Origin: Pseudoscleropodium purum
Taxonomy: Eukaryota; Streptophyta; Bryopsida; Hypnales; Brachytheciaceae
Direction of reading: 5' to 3'
Length of the DNA stretch: 64,000 bases
Assembly: GCA_963969395.1 (NCBI GenBank)
Contig: OZ017796.1
Coordinates: 9,922,501 to 9,986,500, forward strand
Made by a program: the position numbers and the translations under genes. Each line of letters opens with the position of its first letter. The stretch's first letter is position 1. Below are positions 51,226 through 64,000 of the stretch, in pieces. The notes beneath the pieces are model-generated. The model was given only the letters and a program-made list of their open reading frames with translations. It had not been told where the DNA came from and did no database searches.

Positions 51226-51784
51226 TACTTTCCCTACAACGAACTAAAAACAAAAATACATAAAAGGTCAAGAATGGGCCATATTCAAACACATGAGGCT
51301 TACAATTACTGAACACCATCAACAAAGACAAAGTGGTATGAATGACTATAAAAGTGTGAGTAATAGTCATTTTGTAGTCATTGCTCAAAGAAATGATTGA
51401 ATGTAGAGAGCATTCAATCATTCTATAGTCATTATTGAATTATTGTGTAGTCACTTCTATGGAAAATAATGAATGCTTATTGCTTTCTGTTAGTTGCCTT
51501 GCACATATGACATAGTAGGTTATTCTAAATGATACATGACATTCATACCTTAAAGATGTTGACTTCTTCTTGTGCATCACCTTTGTGTTATTGTTCTTCT
51601 TTTCTAATGCCTTTTGCACATCCATATGCCATGAGCCAAAGTCATACTTTAAGGCAAGGGGAGGGGACAATTTGTAAGTCTATTGGAGGCCCAGCCATAG
51701 TCTCATGCTTAGGATGTGCCACATCATTGCTCTGTGTTTTCACATGCATATCTAGAGATTGGTCTTTCAATTGTCTAACACTTA

Positions 51785-52223
51785 GCCACCAATTTGTGCA
51801 ATTGCACCTATAAAGATGACTTCAAGAAATCCTTGTTATCTCTAGTTTTCTCCAACTAGTTCATATAGGAAGACAAGATAATGACATTCATAGAAGGATT
51901 GCGGCAAATCCTAGAAGGCAAGTCGTCTACTAATATAATGTTCAAGTAATCTCATAATGGCCATGCTTTTTTCTAGTGATTTTTCCACAAATTGTTGAAA
52001 TTACATCTATATATTTTATAGATTCACAATGCTTGCACGTCCATACAAAAAATGAGCATAAGACTTGTCCCCCTTGGAGCAATCCTAATATAATTGGCAC
52101 AATTTCAAATATATAACTATTGCTTTTGCTATCTTCAAGAGTGATTGAAAACTCTAAAAAGCACCTATGTAGATATTGTATCAACCATAAGCTATAGAAC
52201 ACTCCTTGAGAGTTAGTTTTCAA
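51785..52223 (-). pseudogene. CACTA relic: second copy of the FCP1/HAD-like domain
   Basis: Aligns over its length with the CACTA HAD domain at 21924-22556. KTNSQGVFYSLWLIQYLHRCF matches the RTKSRRVF...WL...LARCF stretch, and SKSNSYIFEIVP, FFVWTCKHCESI, NIILVDDLPSRICRNPS and RDNKDFLKSSL match the later blocks. The late HAD motif here keeps VDD, where the first copy has VDN. In-frame TAGs and at least one frameshift or missing segment (near 51940) break it. No motif I is visible upstream. Confidence 0.6.
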
Positions 52224-52259
52224 GGTAATATTAGCTTTGATGCTAGGATTCTTTCTTTT

Positions 52260-55200
52260 AATAAACTACTATCAAATAAAGTGCTATGTACATACAAAAT
52301 AAGAAGCTTAACAAGCTTCACTTTAGCAACAACACTGATGTGGGATTAGGATGAAAATGATTTCACCTTTTTCGACTCTTACACATCTACTAGGACCACC
52401 TTAATGAGAGGTTGTGGCTGAACTATTTTCTTTGTGGTAGATGCAAAAAGACATGGGGTTGAAACTTTTGCCTTAATTACATTAGAGGATTTTGTGAGCC
52501 CCTAATAGTTGTCACTTGAGTTACATAGTTTTTTTTATTATACATTTTTAATTGAGTTTTATACTTCAAAATCCCTAAAAAAAGTGTTAAAATTAAAATA
52601 GTTATAGTACATATTAATATAATATTTGGCCCATAATAGAGTAGAATATCCTAGATGCCTCAAAATGTTGCATGTATATTGATTAAAATCCCCTAAATGG
52701 CAACAAATAGGAATATTTAGTAAATACCTCTTGAAATGTTTAACCATACTCAAGAGAGTTGCATGAATGAGTGTTTCAAAAGTAGCACCCGTGGCCTCAT
52801 TATAAGTCACTAAAATTGAAGGCTATTCCCTTTGATTATTTATTACATTAGAAATAAATAGAAAAAATTTCAAAATGAAGGGCAGCCAACTTGAATCTTC
52901 TAAAATAGAACATAAGAGAAAAAATTAATGATAATAATAATTACTTATCAAAAAACTGTCTCCAAAATTTGACTTTATTATAACTATTAAAAAGTCTCTA
53001 ATTTTATATTGAAAAAAATTTATAATATAGAAAACATTTTGTTGATTACAAAGTCACAAGAAAATATTTAAATATATCTATATTCTCAAAAAAGTTCATA
53101 TGTAATGTTTTATTCAACAAAAACAAGACCATATATTGCACTTCAAAAGTTATACATTCCTATTAAAAATTAAAAATTCTTAAAATAACTGCATAAATGT
53201 CTTCATAAGCAAGATGTTAAACATTTTTGTTAGGAAAATTGTAAAAAGATGAGACCATTTGTTGCTTATAGTCTTTGTAATGCTAATACATTCTGCAAAC
53301 ATGTTTGTGACTAGGTTACTGAGATACCCATCCATGCATTTAACCCAAAATATATAATAATTCATGAATAATATAGTCTGCTTGCCTCCCTACTACAATT
53401 ACTAAGTCATTCCAATAGATAGGTTTTAGTTTCTTAATTATTTAAAAAAAAATAGAAACCTCAATTGTTAGCTTATAGGTTTAAAAACTCACAATATATC
53501 AAAAGAATGCATTCATAGTGGAAGAAGGGTGTTCTAGGATTGAAATCACACTAGAAATCTACCCCGCAATTGGTTTGCCAAGATTGCTCTTGGTATAAAA
53601 GATTCTTTAATTATTGATAGTTAAAGGAGATAGTAGGATTTCAATCTCCTTCTTTGAATGTGGAGAGTAAAAATATGAGCTTGTACATCTTTTATGTGAT
53701 TCTATGAGAAGTTCTATAAGAATTCTCGAATTCTTCTAACTTATAATAGATCTTCTTTTGGACAAGCAACCATCCAAATCAATGATGAAAAATTCCTAAG
53801 AATTATCCAAATTGAAGTAAAATCTTAGTGAAAATGAGTATAGCTTCTTTTAAGCTAATAAAATGCACCAATAAATTTCAAGGCATTCCAAAATTAAGAA
53901 ATACCCAAACGCCAAGATTCTTGAATCTTGGCAAAATTAGAACTTTTTTCATGGAATTAAATGGTGTTTCAGAAGCATATGAAGCCAAAATGATGCCAAA
54001 GCAAGGTCTTTTCTTATTCCCACATACCTTCTAGGAAACATTCATTAGTTAAATTCTTTAGAAAGGTAATCTCTAGTACTTGGATTTCGATCCCATTTTT
54101 TTTTATCAAATTTTGCACTAGCTTTTCACATCCATTTCATGACCTAAAAAGGGAAGGAGGATAGTTTACTCTTAAAATGGCCTTCTAAAGCTAATAGTGC
54201 AATTCATTTGTGATTTTAAAGTCTTTTTTTAAAATATTAGAAGTTTGGACCATTGTAGAAGTAGATAATTACAAAAAATTAGATTAAACTCATAGAACTT
54301 AGATTACTCTAGGTAAGGGAGGAGGGGGTGCCTTTAGAAAAAACATTAAAGGGCGCTCTTTTTCCTCTCCAACCACCTTTTGTATAATGACAAATTGCTT
54401 GGGTCTATTTTTTAGTGAATTTTTGGTCTTTTGGCCAAATTTTGCCAATTGGATGTTTTCAGAGCAATTTTTGCTTTAAGGTCATTGCAAGAAACCCCAA
54501 TCATTTTGGTAGCATTTTGTAAAATTAGTTTTTGTCAAATGCTATAACTTTTTTTTATTATAAATCCAATGCCCCAAACAAAAAATAAGTTTCTAGAATA
54601 TTTGATTGTAATTGTACCCTTTATTTTTCAGAAAATTCAGAAAATCATTTTATATTTAAAAATAAATTTTATTAATTAGTCATATTTTTGGATTTTGGAT
54701 TTTTTAATACAATTTACTAGTTCATATTACTAATTTTTGTTTGAAATTTTTGTGGTATATTCCTATAGAGAATAGACATGTCTCTACCAAAAGGCATCTA
54801 AAAAAAAATATTATTTTATATCCTCCTCATTCATGCAAATAGGCCTCCCTTAAACATGAACTTCTATACATCGGAAATGATTTTGACCTAATTAATTTTT
54901 TTCAAATCTCATCACTAAAAATTCCTTCTAAATGATAATATTTTTGTTTTGTTGAAAATTCTTTTTCCTATTTTTTACAAATTAAAATGTCTAAATATGT
55001 ATTTTTTGGAACATATTCTTGGACATAGAATTTTGTATTAACAAATACTAATTGAAATGTGACAAAATTGTTTGAATGTATTTTGTATTTCAAAAATATG
55101 ATGAAGTCTTGATTTTTGTACTTCTAGATTGTCAAATTGATTGGGTCAAATCCTATAGTATGCCAAAACTTTGAACTTATGTTTTTTTATATAGCTTTGA

Positions 55201-56833
55201 TTAGGGTTGCTATTTTATGAGCATATGAGTACGGGTGACTACAAGAAACACTAAACAATTTTGGCTCAAAATGGTTGTTTTTCAGCATTGTACTATCAAT
55301 ACTTCCAATCCTACAAGTACTGCGCAATTTCTTGAATGGACAAACCTAAGCCAATTGATTGACTGACATTTTGATTGACTGATTAGATGACTAATTGACT
55401 GATTGACTCAGTGAATGGGAGTGGACATCATTTTTGACAATTTTCCTAAAAAGTTTAACATTTATTGCAAATTATTGAGTACTAAAAAGTAGTAGTTACC
55501 ACTTCAGAGGACTCCATTGGGTGCTTGGACCAAAAAATAGGTGAAAACAAGTAGTTTCATTTGATCATTTTTAGTAATTACAAAAAAATTCAAAAAATTC
55601 AAAGAAAAAAAAATCCATTTTTCTGATCTTCTCTTTGGTCCTATGTGAATAAAAAATTCATCATAAATTTTTTTTCCCTCTTCATAGTGCTTGCACAAAC
55701 AGTGTCTACTTTCAATCCATGTGTAGCCCTTACACTAAGTCCTTTGCCAAAAATCTCATCAAACATCTTTAGAATGTTATTCCATCTACAACAAATCAAA
55801 ATCTTAGCTTCAAAATTGCATTTTTGGTCTCCAAATAGGATTGAGAACCCCCAAAACAGCCAAGGTAGACACCCAATTGGGGTCACCTTAAAAATAGTAA
55901 ATTATTTTAAAAAAAATTGAAAAAGTTATAGAATGTCTAGATCTATAGCACGCACCTCTCTTCTAATTTCAGCTAAAACAAACTTAAACCGCAAAAGTTA
56001 TGAGGGAAAAACACCTCTAGGGATCCTAAGGGGACATCCAAAAAGGACAAGTATTTCGTGCAATCACCCATATGAGGTTGTGAGCTTGTGAGCTTGTGAG
56101 CACACAATTTTTTAGAATGAAGACCTATGACTATGGACAATAGAACACTAGAGAATTAGGATTGAAATATTGAACTATTCTTTTCATTTTTTCAATAAAT
56201 GAAAAATATAGGAAATTAGGTATTGTGCACTAAAATATAAAGAAGAAAATTTAAGTTGTCCTAATAAATCACAACACAAATTGGAATTTTAGGGAAAAGA
56301 AATATTGTCTATACTGACTTCATAATGTAAATACATAAAGTAGCTAGGGTATAACATATAGAAAATGAAATTCAACAAGAATAATTCAACTAGAAATAGA
56401 ATCACATAGAAGATGAGGACATGGATTGAGAATAGATACTAATATTAGCTAGTGATGGTTTATCATCTATTTCTATAGTTGTCACATTTAAAAATTTGCA
56501 AAGTCTTAGGATCTAAAGTAACAACCATTTTCCAAGAAGAGAGCATTTGTTCAAATTCAAATTCAAGAGCTAATGTCTTTGCATACTAGGGCAATATGTA
56601 TAACTTTTTTAGGCTTGGAAAAAAATCTGAGTAAGGAATAAAACAATTGGTGTACTACCTCAATGGATATATTCCATAAAATATCCCATTTACCTTTCTC
56701 TATGTAAAAGACATGTTTTTCCTCTCTATTCATTTGTAATAAAAACATAGAATACACAAAAGAAACATCTTTATATTCATGTACAAACTCTTGCTAAGTT
56801 TAGGCAAGTCAGATTGCAAAGTTGATTTCACCA
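52260..56833. other. AT-rich intergenic DNA
   Basis: 4.6 kb without a recognisable gene. Contains GATTGACTGA-type short repeats near 55360-55410 and a GTGAGCTT triplet repeat near 56085. Nothing else identified. Confidence 0.55.
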
Positions 56834-56841
56834 TGAGCATC

Positions 56842-57046
56842 CAAAGTTGACAAGACGGTCGGACGTCCGGGACGTCCGGATACGGACGCTATGTCCGCAG
56901 CGTCTGCTGACATTCGCGGACGCCGTCCACCCCGCCCGTCCGCCTTCCAACGACGGGAAGGACGTTGCGTCCGGTGGCGTCCGTGAGGACGGACATCCGG
57001 GTTACGGACGCTATTTTGGGGCTGACGTACTGATTTGTCAACCCTG
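56842..57046. mobile_element. hAT-type MITE with GC-rich body, 205 bp
   Basis: Ends CAAAGTTGACA and TGTCAACCCTG, flanked by perfect 8-bp duplications TGAGCATC (56834-56841 and 57047-57054). The body has GGACGTCCGG and GGACGCTATTTTGGGGC, shared with the element at 37833-38148, so they are one family. Confidence 0.88.
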
Positions 57047-57054
57047 TGAGCATC

Positions 57055-57893
57055 ACAACAAAATGCTACAATAAAATATAGAGATAAAATATAATATGGG
57101 GTCTCATTCAAAGAATAGAGATACAAACCAAAGAATTAACCTTTTGTAGTCTTTTGAGGGTATTTTCAATGGTATAGCTGCCCACAAGCTCATCTTCATC
57201 ATGTGTACCATCTTCAAAAACATCTTGATTTCTACCAATGATGATGAATTTCTTGAATGAGAGTTGACTTTGGTTAAATTTGTAAAAATAGATATAACCA
57301 TTAAAACTATCAAGGGTTTAATGTGTCAAACAACATTTGTTTACATTGTGACATCCAAATGTTATATAAAAGCTTTTGTTCAATATATTGAGTTTTTGAG
57401 ATCATTCACTTTTGGTTGGGGGCTCCAAACCAACAACTTGGTAATCACAAGGTACAAGCTAAAGATACAAAGAAGAACAAATAGTTTGAAAATGAACTAG
57501 TATCAAAATTATTATTTTTAATTTGGTAATCTATATTTCAATTTTGAGATTACTATCTTGGGGCTCTTGGCTTCCATCAACACTAACAAGTTCTCTAAAT
57601 CTAAAGCAAGTTGATCAAAAGAAAATATAATTCTATCGATAAGTGATTATGAGTTCAAACTAAATGACATCATAATAAAAAATTAATTTTGATTTTGAAA
57701 TCACTCAAGCTTAGCTCCCATTGGCACTACAAGGCACTTGGATCTCAAGCTAGTTGATTAAAAATATACATGAATGGTGCAATCAAGAGGCAAGAGCTAA
57801 ATGAAAGAAATAGAATACAAGTTTTTATTTATTTTTGTCATTGGCTACATGACTAGGAGATTCCATTGGTGCCAAGAATTCCCTTGAACAACC
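57055..57893. other. AT-rich DNA without a recognised gene
   Basis: Only short ORFs; nothing identified. Confidence 0.5.
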
Positions 57894-60800
57894 TGTAGGA
57901 GCACAGAAACTCAAACCGGATGGAATTAGTCTAGAATAGGTTTAGATAGACTTGCAATTTTTTATTTTTTTTGGTAACTCATAGAGATTTTGGCTACACT
58001 ACGACTATGATAGAAATAGTCAATTTCCGGATTGCTAAAACTGTTAGTAACGTTACAGAGACAAATTCGATACAAATCCGGGATCTGGGAAAGTACTGGA
58101 TTCCTGAAACCTACGTTCTAGACTTCTGGTCTAGGAAACTAGGAGACCGTTAGAAGAATGGTCTTCTACCCGTTCTCTACCAAGAACTGTCGGTTGCACG
58201 CCGAGTACTTAAACCCACCACCACTTCTCTTTCTATCCCTTTTTGCTTGCTGAACTTTGTGAACATATAGTTGAGAGAAAGAGTGGTGAGTTAGTGACCA
58301 AGATAAAGAGAGGACGGAAAGGTCGGTGCTGTTTGCACTGGATTAGGTTGACGACTGTTGGTGATTCATGGTGGCGACTAGCGATTCGGTTGTGTGAAAG
58401 TTTGTAGTGGCAACTCAAATAGTTTGTCCAGTTATTCCTTCCGATCCGACCTACCAAGCGCAGTTAGAGGAGGACCTCATGTGTATTGGGTGTGTTAGAT
58501 TATTAGATAGGTCGTGGAATATGAAGAATGAAGAGATGATCTTGGAACTTGTTAACGGAGTTCTGAATTAGTATGAGTTGACGATGAGAGGTCGACTTGT
58601 AGCTTGGATGGAAGACATCTGGACAAATGTCTATTTGTTTAAAAAGAGCGGACTCAGACTAGCTAGAAGAATGGATAAATATATAGCCGAAAAGTTCTGG
58701 AGTCAGGTCCACTCAAAAGAGGGTTTTGCCATTAGTGATTGCAAAAATGAGAGGTATAGATGGGTATTGGACTTCCTCATTCCAATCTTGTATCCGGAAA
58801 AGCTTACTCGGGTTATGGTCATGGTGGCTAACACCATTTTTGGGGCTTTAGAGGACTGGATTGTCCATTGGGAGAGAGTGATTCAGGGAGTAGTGGGCAA
58901 ACTGGCAGATCACGTGGGTTGGGTGAAACACAACCCTATTACCTCATATCTGTTCCACCTCTATCACCACAAGGAGGTCTTGAGTGCCAAGGAGACAATT
59001 TAGTACAACAACGGAGTCAAAATCTTAGAGTATGGCTTGATCGATGAACTAGAGAAAGAGGAGAAGGATTCCAAAGAAGAAAGACAACCTAAAGAAGAAA
59101 AAGAAATGGTGGACTGGAAATGAAGGAAGTCCACAGATCCGGCTACACGAGGGAAGGCACCAACACCGAATAGAGGAGAGCCGATTTTAGATCTGGAACA
59201 TCTTGAAGACCTGGATTTCCTTGAAGTCGGAATTTAGTGGATGCAACAAGCCAAATAGATGTATGGCAACCTAGAGGATCACATGCTCCTTATCGCGGGT
59301 GAACTCAAGGTGGAGTTGGACTAAATTTTGGAGGAGATCTGTAAACTTCCAGATTTAGAAGAGTTCTGATAGAAGGAGGAATAGATTTGGAAGTTGGAGG
59401 AAGAAAGGGATAGCTTCAAGTTCCAACTAGAGTGGACGGAAGGGGAGTTGAACGCAGTGAGACAAAAAGAGACGGAGGTTCTTTGACTCGTCTACGACCT
59501 CAAGGAACTCATCATGGTTCTAGAGCATATGGTGATCCAAGCTAACTTCTACATCGCTTGGTTGGAGAAGAAAAGGCACATGACCGAGTCAAAGATGGTA
59601 AAGATCATTGTTGATTTCGAAGCCCGGATGGGAATTGTTTTGAAGGACATGCGTAAGTTGTTGGGATACCTAGATTTGGAATGGTCCATCAACTTAGAAG
59701 GGTTTCCGGAAGTCCCTAGAAATGTATTCTAGGATACTCCGGTTTGACAGATTCTGATCCGATAGGCTCCTAGTGGTTCGATTTAGCCACAGTTGGAAGG
59801 GTTGAAGTCTATCCTCATTCCAATTGTGGGTCCATCAGGCAGTCAAGCGTGGACTCTAGCAAGACCAATGGTACTTGAGCCAAAAAAAAAGATAGGTGAG
59901 AAGTCTATTTCTACAGAGCAAAAAGTTTCTGTCCTAATTCTTTTACCACTTGGGAGAATTACGGCCAAAAAGTTCATGGTACCTAGATTGGCTGTTCGCG
60001 GCAACCTCGATGTATAGATTGGAACGATGATTAATTTGGCCCAATTTCATCCGGAAGATTTCTCACGTATGCAGTAGTCGATACCAAAGCAAGGTCGTGT
60101 TGAGATTGAGTTGAGTGAATTGTTCTAAACCAAAGATCTAGAGATTCATGAGATCGAGGAATCGGAAGAGGAGGTGTTGAAGTCCGGATCCAAGGAAGAG
60201 ATGAAATCTAAAACTCGCTTCCGGAAGTTCCACATAAGCTTTAGACTCAGTCATTAGCGAAGAATACATTAATGAAGGCTTCGATAAAGACTCTGGGTAG
60301 CCAAAGCGGAAACAACACGAAGAAGGCATGGTGGGGTAGATAGATAGCTGGTAGGCAGGTAGGTAGGATTTTCATTCTGGAATAGGACTTCCAAGTGTGG
60401 GCCTAGGTTCTAGATTTGTGGATTTGTGGATTTGTGGGGATAGTTGGATTGTGAACTTTTCGGATATCCTAGGATATTCACTAGTTGGTTACCTTGATTT
60501 TCGAGGTGTTTTTTTGGCTTTTTAGGCATTGACTTTGGTTTTGGTTTTGGTTTTTAAGGGTGGGCAAGTTTGTTGCCTTTTCATTCCATCTTGGTAATTA
60601 ATCCATTGTATTCCATTTTCTTTTGTAATTTGAACCACTTGGTGGACATTTTGGCTTTGATTGTGTGTCAAGATTGGATTGGTTTGTTGCTTGGAGTATT
60701 GAGATGTGAGAAGGACGGGTGAGGAGGAATTTGGATTTCTGGGTAATTGGATAGGATTGAGGGAATACTATTTGTAATGGTATTAGATTCTTGATGAAGG

Positions 60801-61160
60801 AGTTGTGCGTGGTGCCTTTGAACTACCGGAATGATAATCCGGTTATACTAAAAAGTAGTGTGAATGCAAATCCGGAATTGGAAACAATTCTATGCGGAGA
60901 TTAGCGACTGCCAGAAAAACCCCCTACTTATTGGAAGGTCTGCCAACCTTAGAATCCATTTTACATTTAGAAAGATTACTCGCTTGTCATATCCGAATAC
61001 TTGGGATCTATCATTGTAGTAAGGAGGAGTGAACGCAGTCCTAAGTGACTTGCATTCTGAATCAACCATCCGGAACGTTGTGAGGATCTAGATCTTCTTT
61101 CCGTACAGTAGCATTTTGATTACTTGGGTGTTTGTTTGTTTGTTTTTGTCAACTTAGTAA
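57894..61160 (+). repeat. Probable ancient LTR related to the Ty3 LTR family
   Basis: About 3.3 kb, the same size and organisation as the LTRs on the left: a TATA-poor leader, then a decayed relative of the 554-codon ORF, then a long non-coding tail with CCGG-rich stretches. TGTAGG at 57894 is a possible left end, but a matching right end was not found, and no primer site or gag follows within the next kilobase. Borders are approximate. Confidence 0.4.
58419..59732 (+). pseudogene. Decayed distant homologue of the LTR-encoded 554-residue protein
   Basis: One reading frame over 1.3 kb follows the 554-residue protein: PVIPSDPTYQAQLEEDL (compare IPSTEPEKAELMDDL), WMEDIW (WNEGMW), WVLDFLIPILYPEKLTRVM (LLQFLVPVLHPEKPTRVT), ANTIFGAL (GNTIFGAL), SYLFHLYHHKEVLS (PYLFHLYRENQVL) and EKKRHMTESKMVKIIVDF (EEKKLSGSRMVRILADF). 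The acidic and coiled-coil parts lie between. About ten in-frame stops, for example TAG 58569, but no frameshift. Clearly non-functional; it shows the ORF is older than the young LTR family. Confidence 0.75.
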
Positions 61161-63321
<2,161 letters not shown>

Positions 63322-63777
63322 CTACAATTTGAAGTAGGCCTCTGACATGCATTGCTGGTTGATCTTTTGAGCAATTCGATCAACTACATACTCTTCTGAT
63401 GTGCGTAAATAATTTGGAATGATTTCTACATCTACATCTTTAGTATACAAATATGCAATATCTAGATCCATCCACCATCTCCTCTGTAAAGCCTCTTTCC
63501 TCTCATCTATTGATGTGAACGTGTACAAAGACTTGATTGGTTCAGTAGCTAAGGTGGTCATGTCCCAATCACAAACTCCAATGTAGACACATGACTCGTC
63601 CTCTGGAAAGTACAACATGATGTTGTCTAGAGAAAGATCATTGTGCAAATGTCTAGCAACATGCACTGCATTTATTATGTACACAAAGGCCCATGCAAGC
63701 TTTATACACTTCTTCCGAAATTGACCAAGATCATGAGTTTTTATAACCTCATCCTTTGTGGGGTACATATACATCAA
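63322..63777 (-). pseudogene. Protein-kinase-like catalytic fragment
   Basis: Contains HNDLSLDNIMLYF, a kinase catalytic-loop pattern (H-x-D-L-x4-N), followed by VYIGVCDWDM where a DFG equivalent would be (DWD). The ATP-binding lobe is not visible in this frame; related coding (GETLHQMLNLNNDY) lies just upstream in another frame, so an intron or frameshift separates them, or the gene continues beyond 64000. Which kinase family is unclear. C-terminal YVVDRIAQKINQQCMSEAYF is unassigned. Confidence 0.45.
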
Positions 63778-64000
63778 TAATCAATTGAACTTGTATGTTG
63801 TTTGGATAATCATTATTCAGGTTCAACATTTGATGCAAAGTTTCACCGTTCCACCAATATGCACAACCTTCATACATTGTAGTGTGCATCGTAGCAAATC
63901 ATATCACATCCGGATGTGGAATTTGAACGGCCATTGACTCGTTCTAATGTTCCAACTTCGCAAGTTTGGGTCGTGTGCAGTAGTGAATGGATTTCTTTTC

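Overview
This is nuclear DNA of a land plant. The evidence is an intron-containing gene of the plant-specific Effector of Transcription (ET) family, a plant-type alpha-tubulin block, a secreted proline/tyrosine-rich wall-type protein, and plant-style transposons: Ty3 with a tRNA-Asp primer site, Ty1/copia, CACTA with TNP2, BED/DUF659 hAT, and Harbinger-like and hAT-like MITEs. The species cannot be named from the sequence. Intergenic DNA is AT-rich and most of the window is transposon-derived.

Layout. 1-8080 is the 5' part of a Ty3 retrotransposon on the minus strand: a 3.3 kb LTR at 4760-8080, a primer binding site at 4731-4748, gag, then protease/RT/RNase H running off the left edge. The LTR carries a 554-codon ORF in the sense direction. 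The element sits inside an older LTR of the same family (8081-8445 plus 11732-14258), which also holds a solo LTR in the opposite orientation (8446-11731, target duplication GCTTT). Three LTR copies, each with an intact 554-codon ORF, therefore lie within 9.5 kb. The host LTR itself cuts into the 3' end of a decayed hAT transposase gene (14259-16604).

17-20 kb is AT-rich DNA with two GC-rich repeat islands and a fragment of an FCP1-like (HAD) phosphatase gene. A complete CACTA transposon (20201-32095) interrupts that fragment. Its plus strand encodes TNP2 (Transpos_assoc, TNP2, DUF4218 and DUF4216 parts in three exons, joinable by clean splice sites). Its minus strand encodes a Transposase_24/TNPA-like gene whose downstream frame runs directly into an FCP1/HAD-like domain. 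An older relic at about 51-52.2 kb carries the same HAD domain and the same terminal exon, so the domain looks like a stable part of this CACTA family.

32-43 kb is mostly AT-rich, with a Harbinger-like MITE, a 27-nt inverted repeat, a small secreted proline-rich protein gene (37002-37349, minus) and a hAT-type MITE with a perfect 8-bp target duplication. At 43.45-44.03 kb a Ty1/copia RNase H tail and its LTR lie immediately upstream of the ET-like gene (four exons, 44050-46573). That gene ends where a 5'-truncated alpha-tubulin coding block (46602-47822) begins.

The right third holds AT-rich DNA, the CACTA relic, a second hAT-type MITE (56842-57046), a decayed distant homologue of the LTR-encoded ORF (about 58.4-59.7 kb), a 107-bp AT microsatellite and a protein-kinase-like fragment at the right edge.

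A theme across the window: several broken transposon genes stay in one reading frame over 0.6-2.3 kb and are interrupted only by stop codons compatible with C-to-T changes, which points to methylation-driven decay rather than indels. The likely functional host genes are few: the ET-like gene, the proline-rich protein and, with doubt, the tubulin block.
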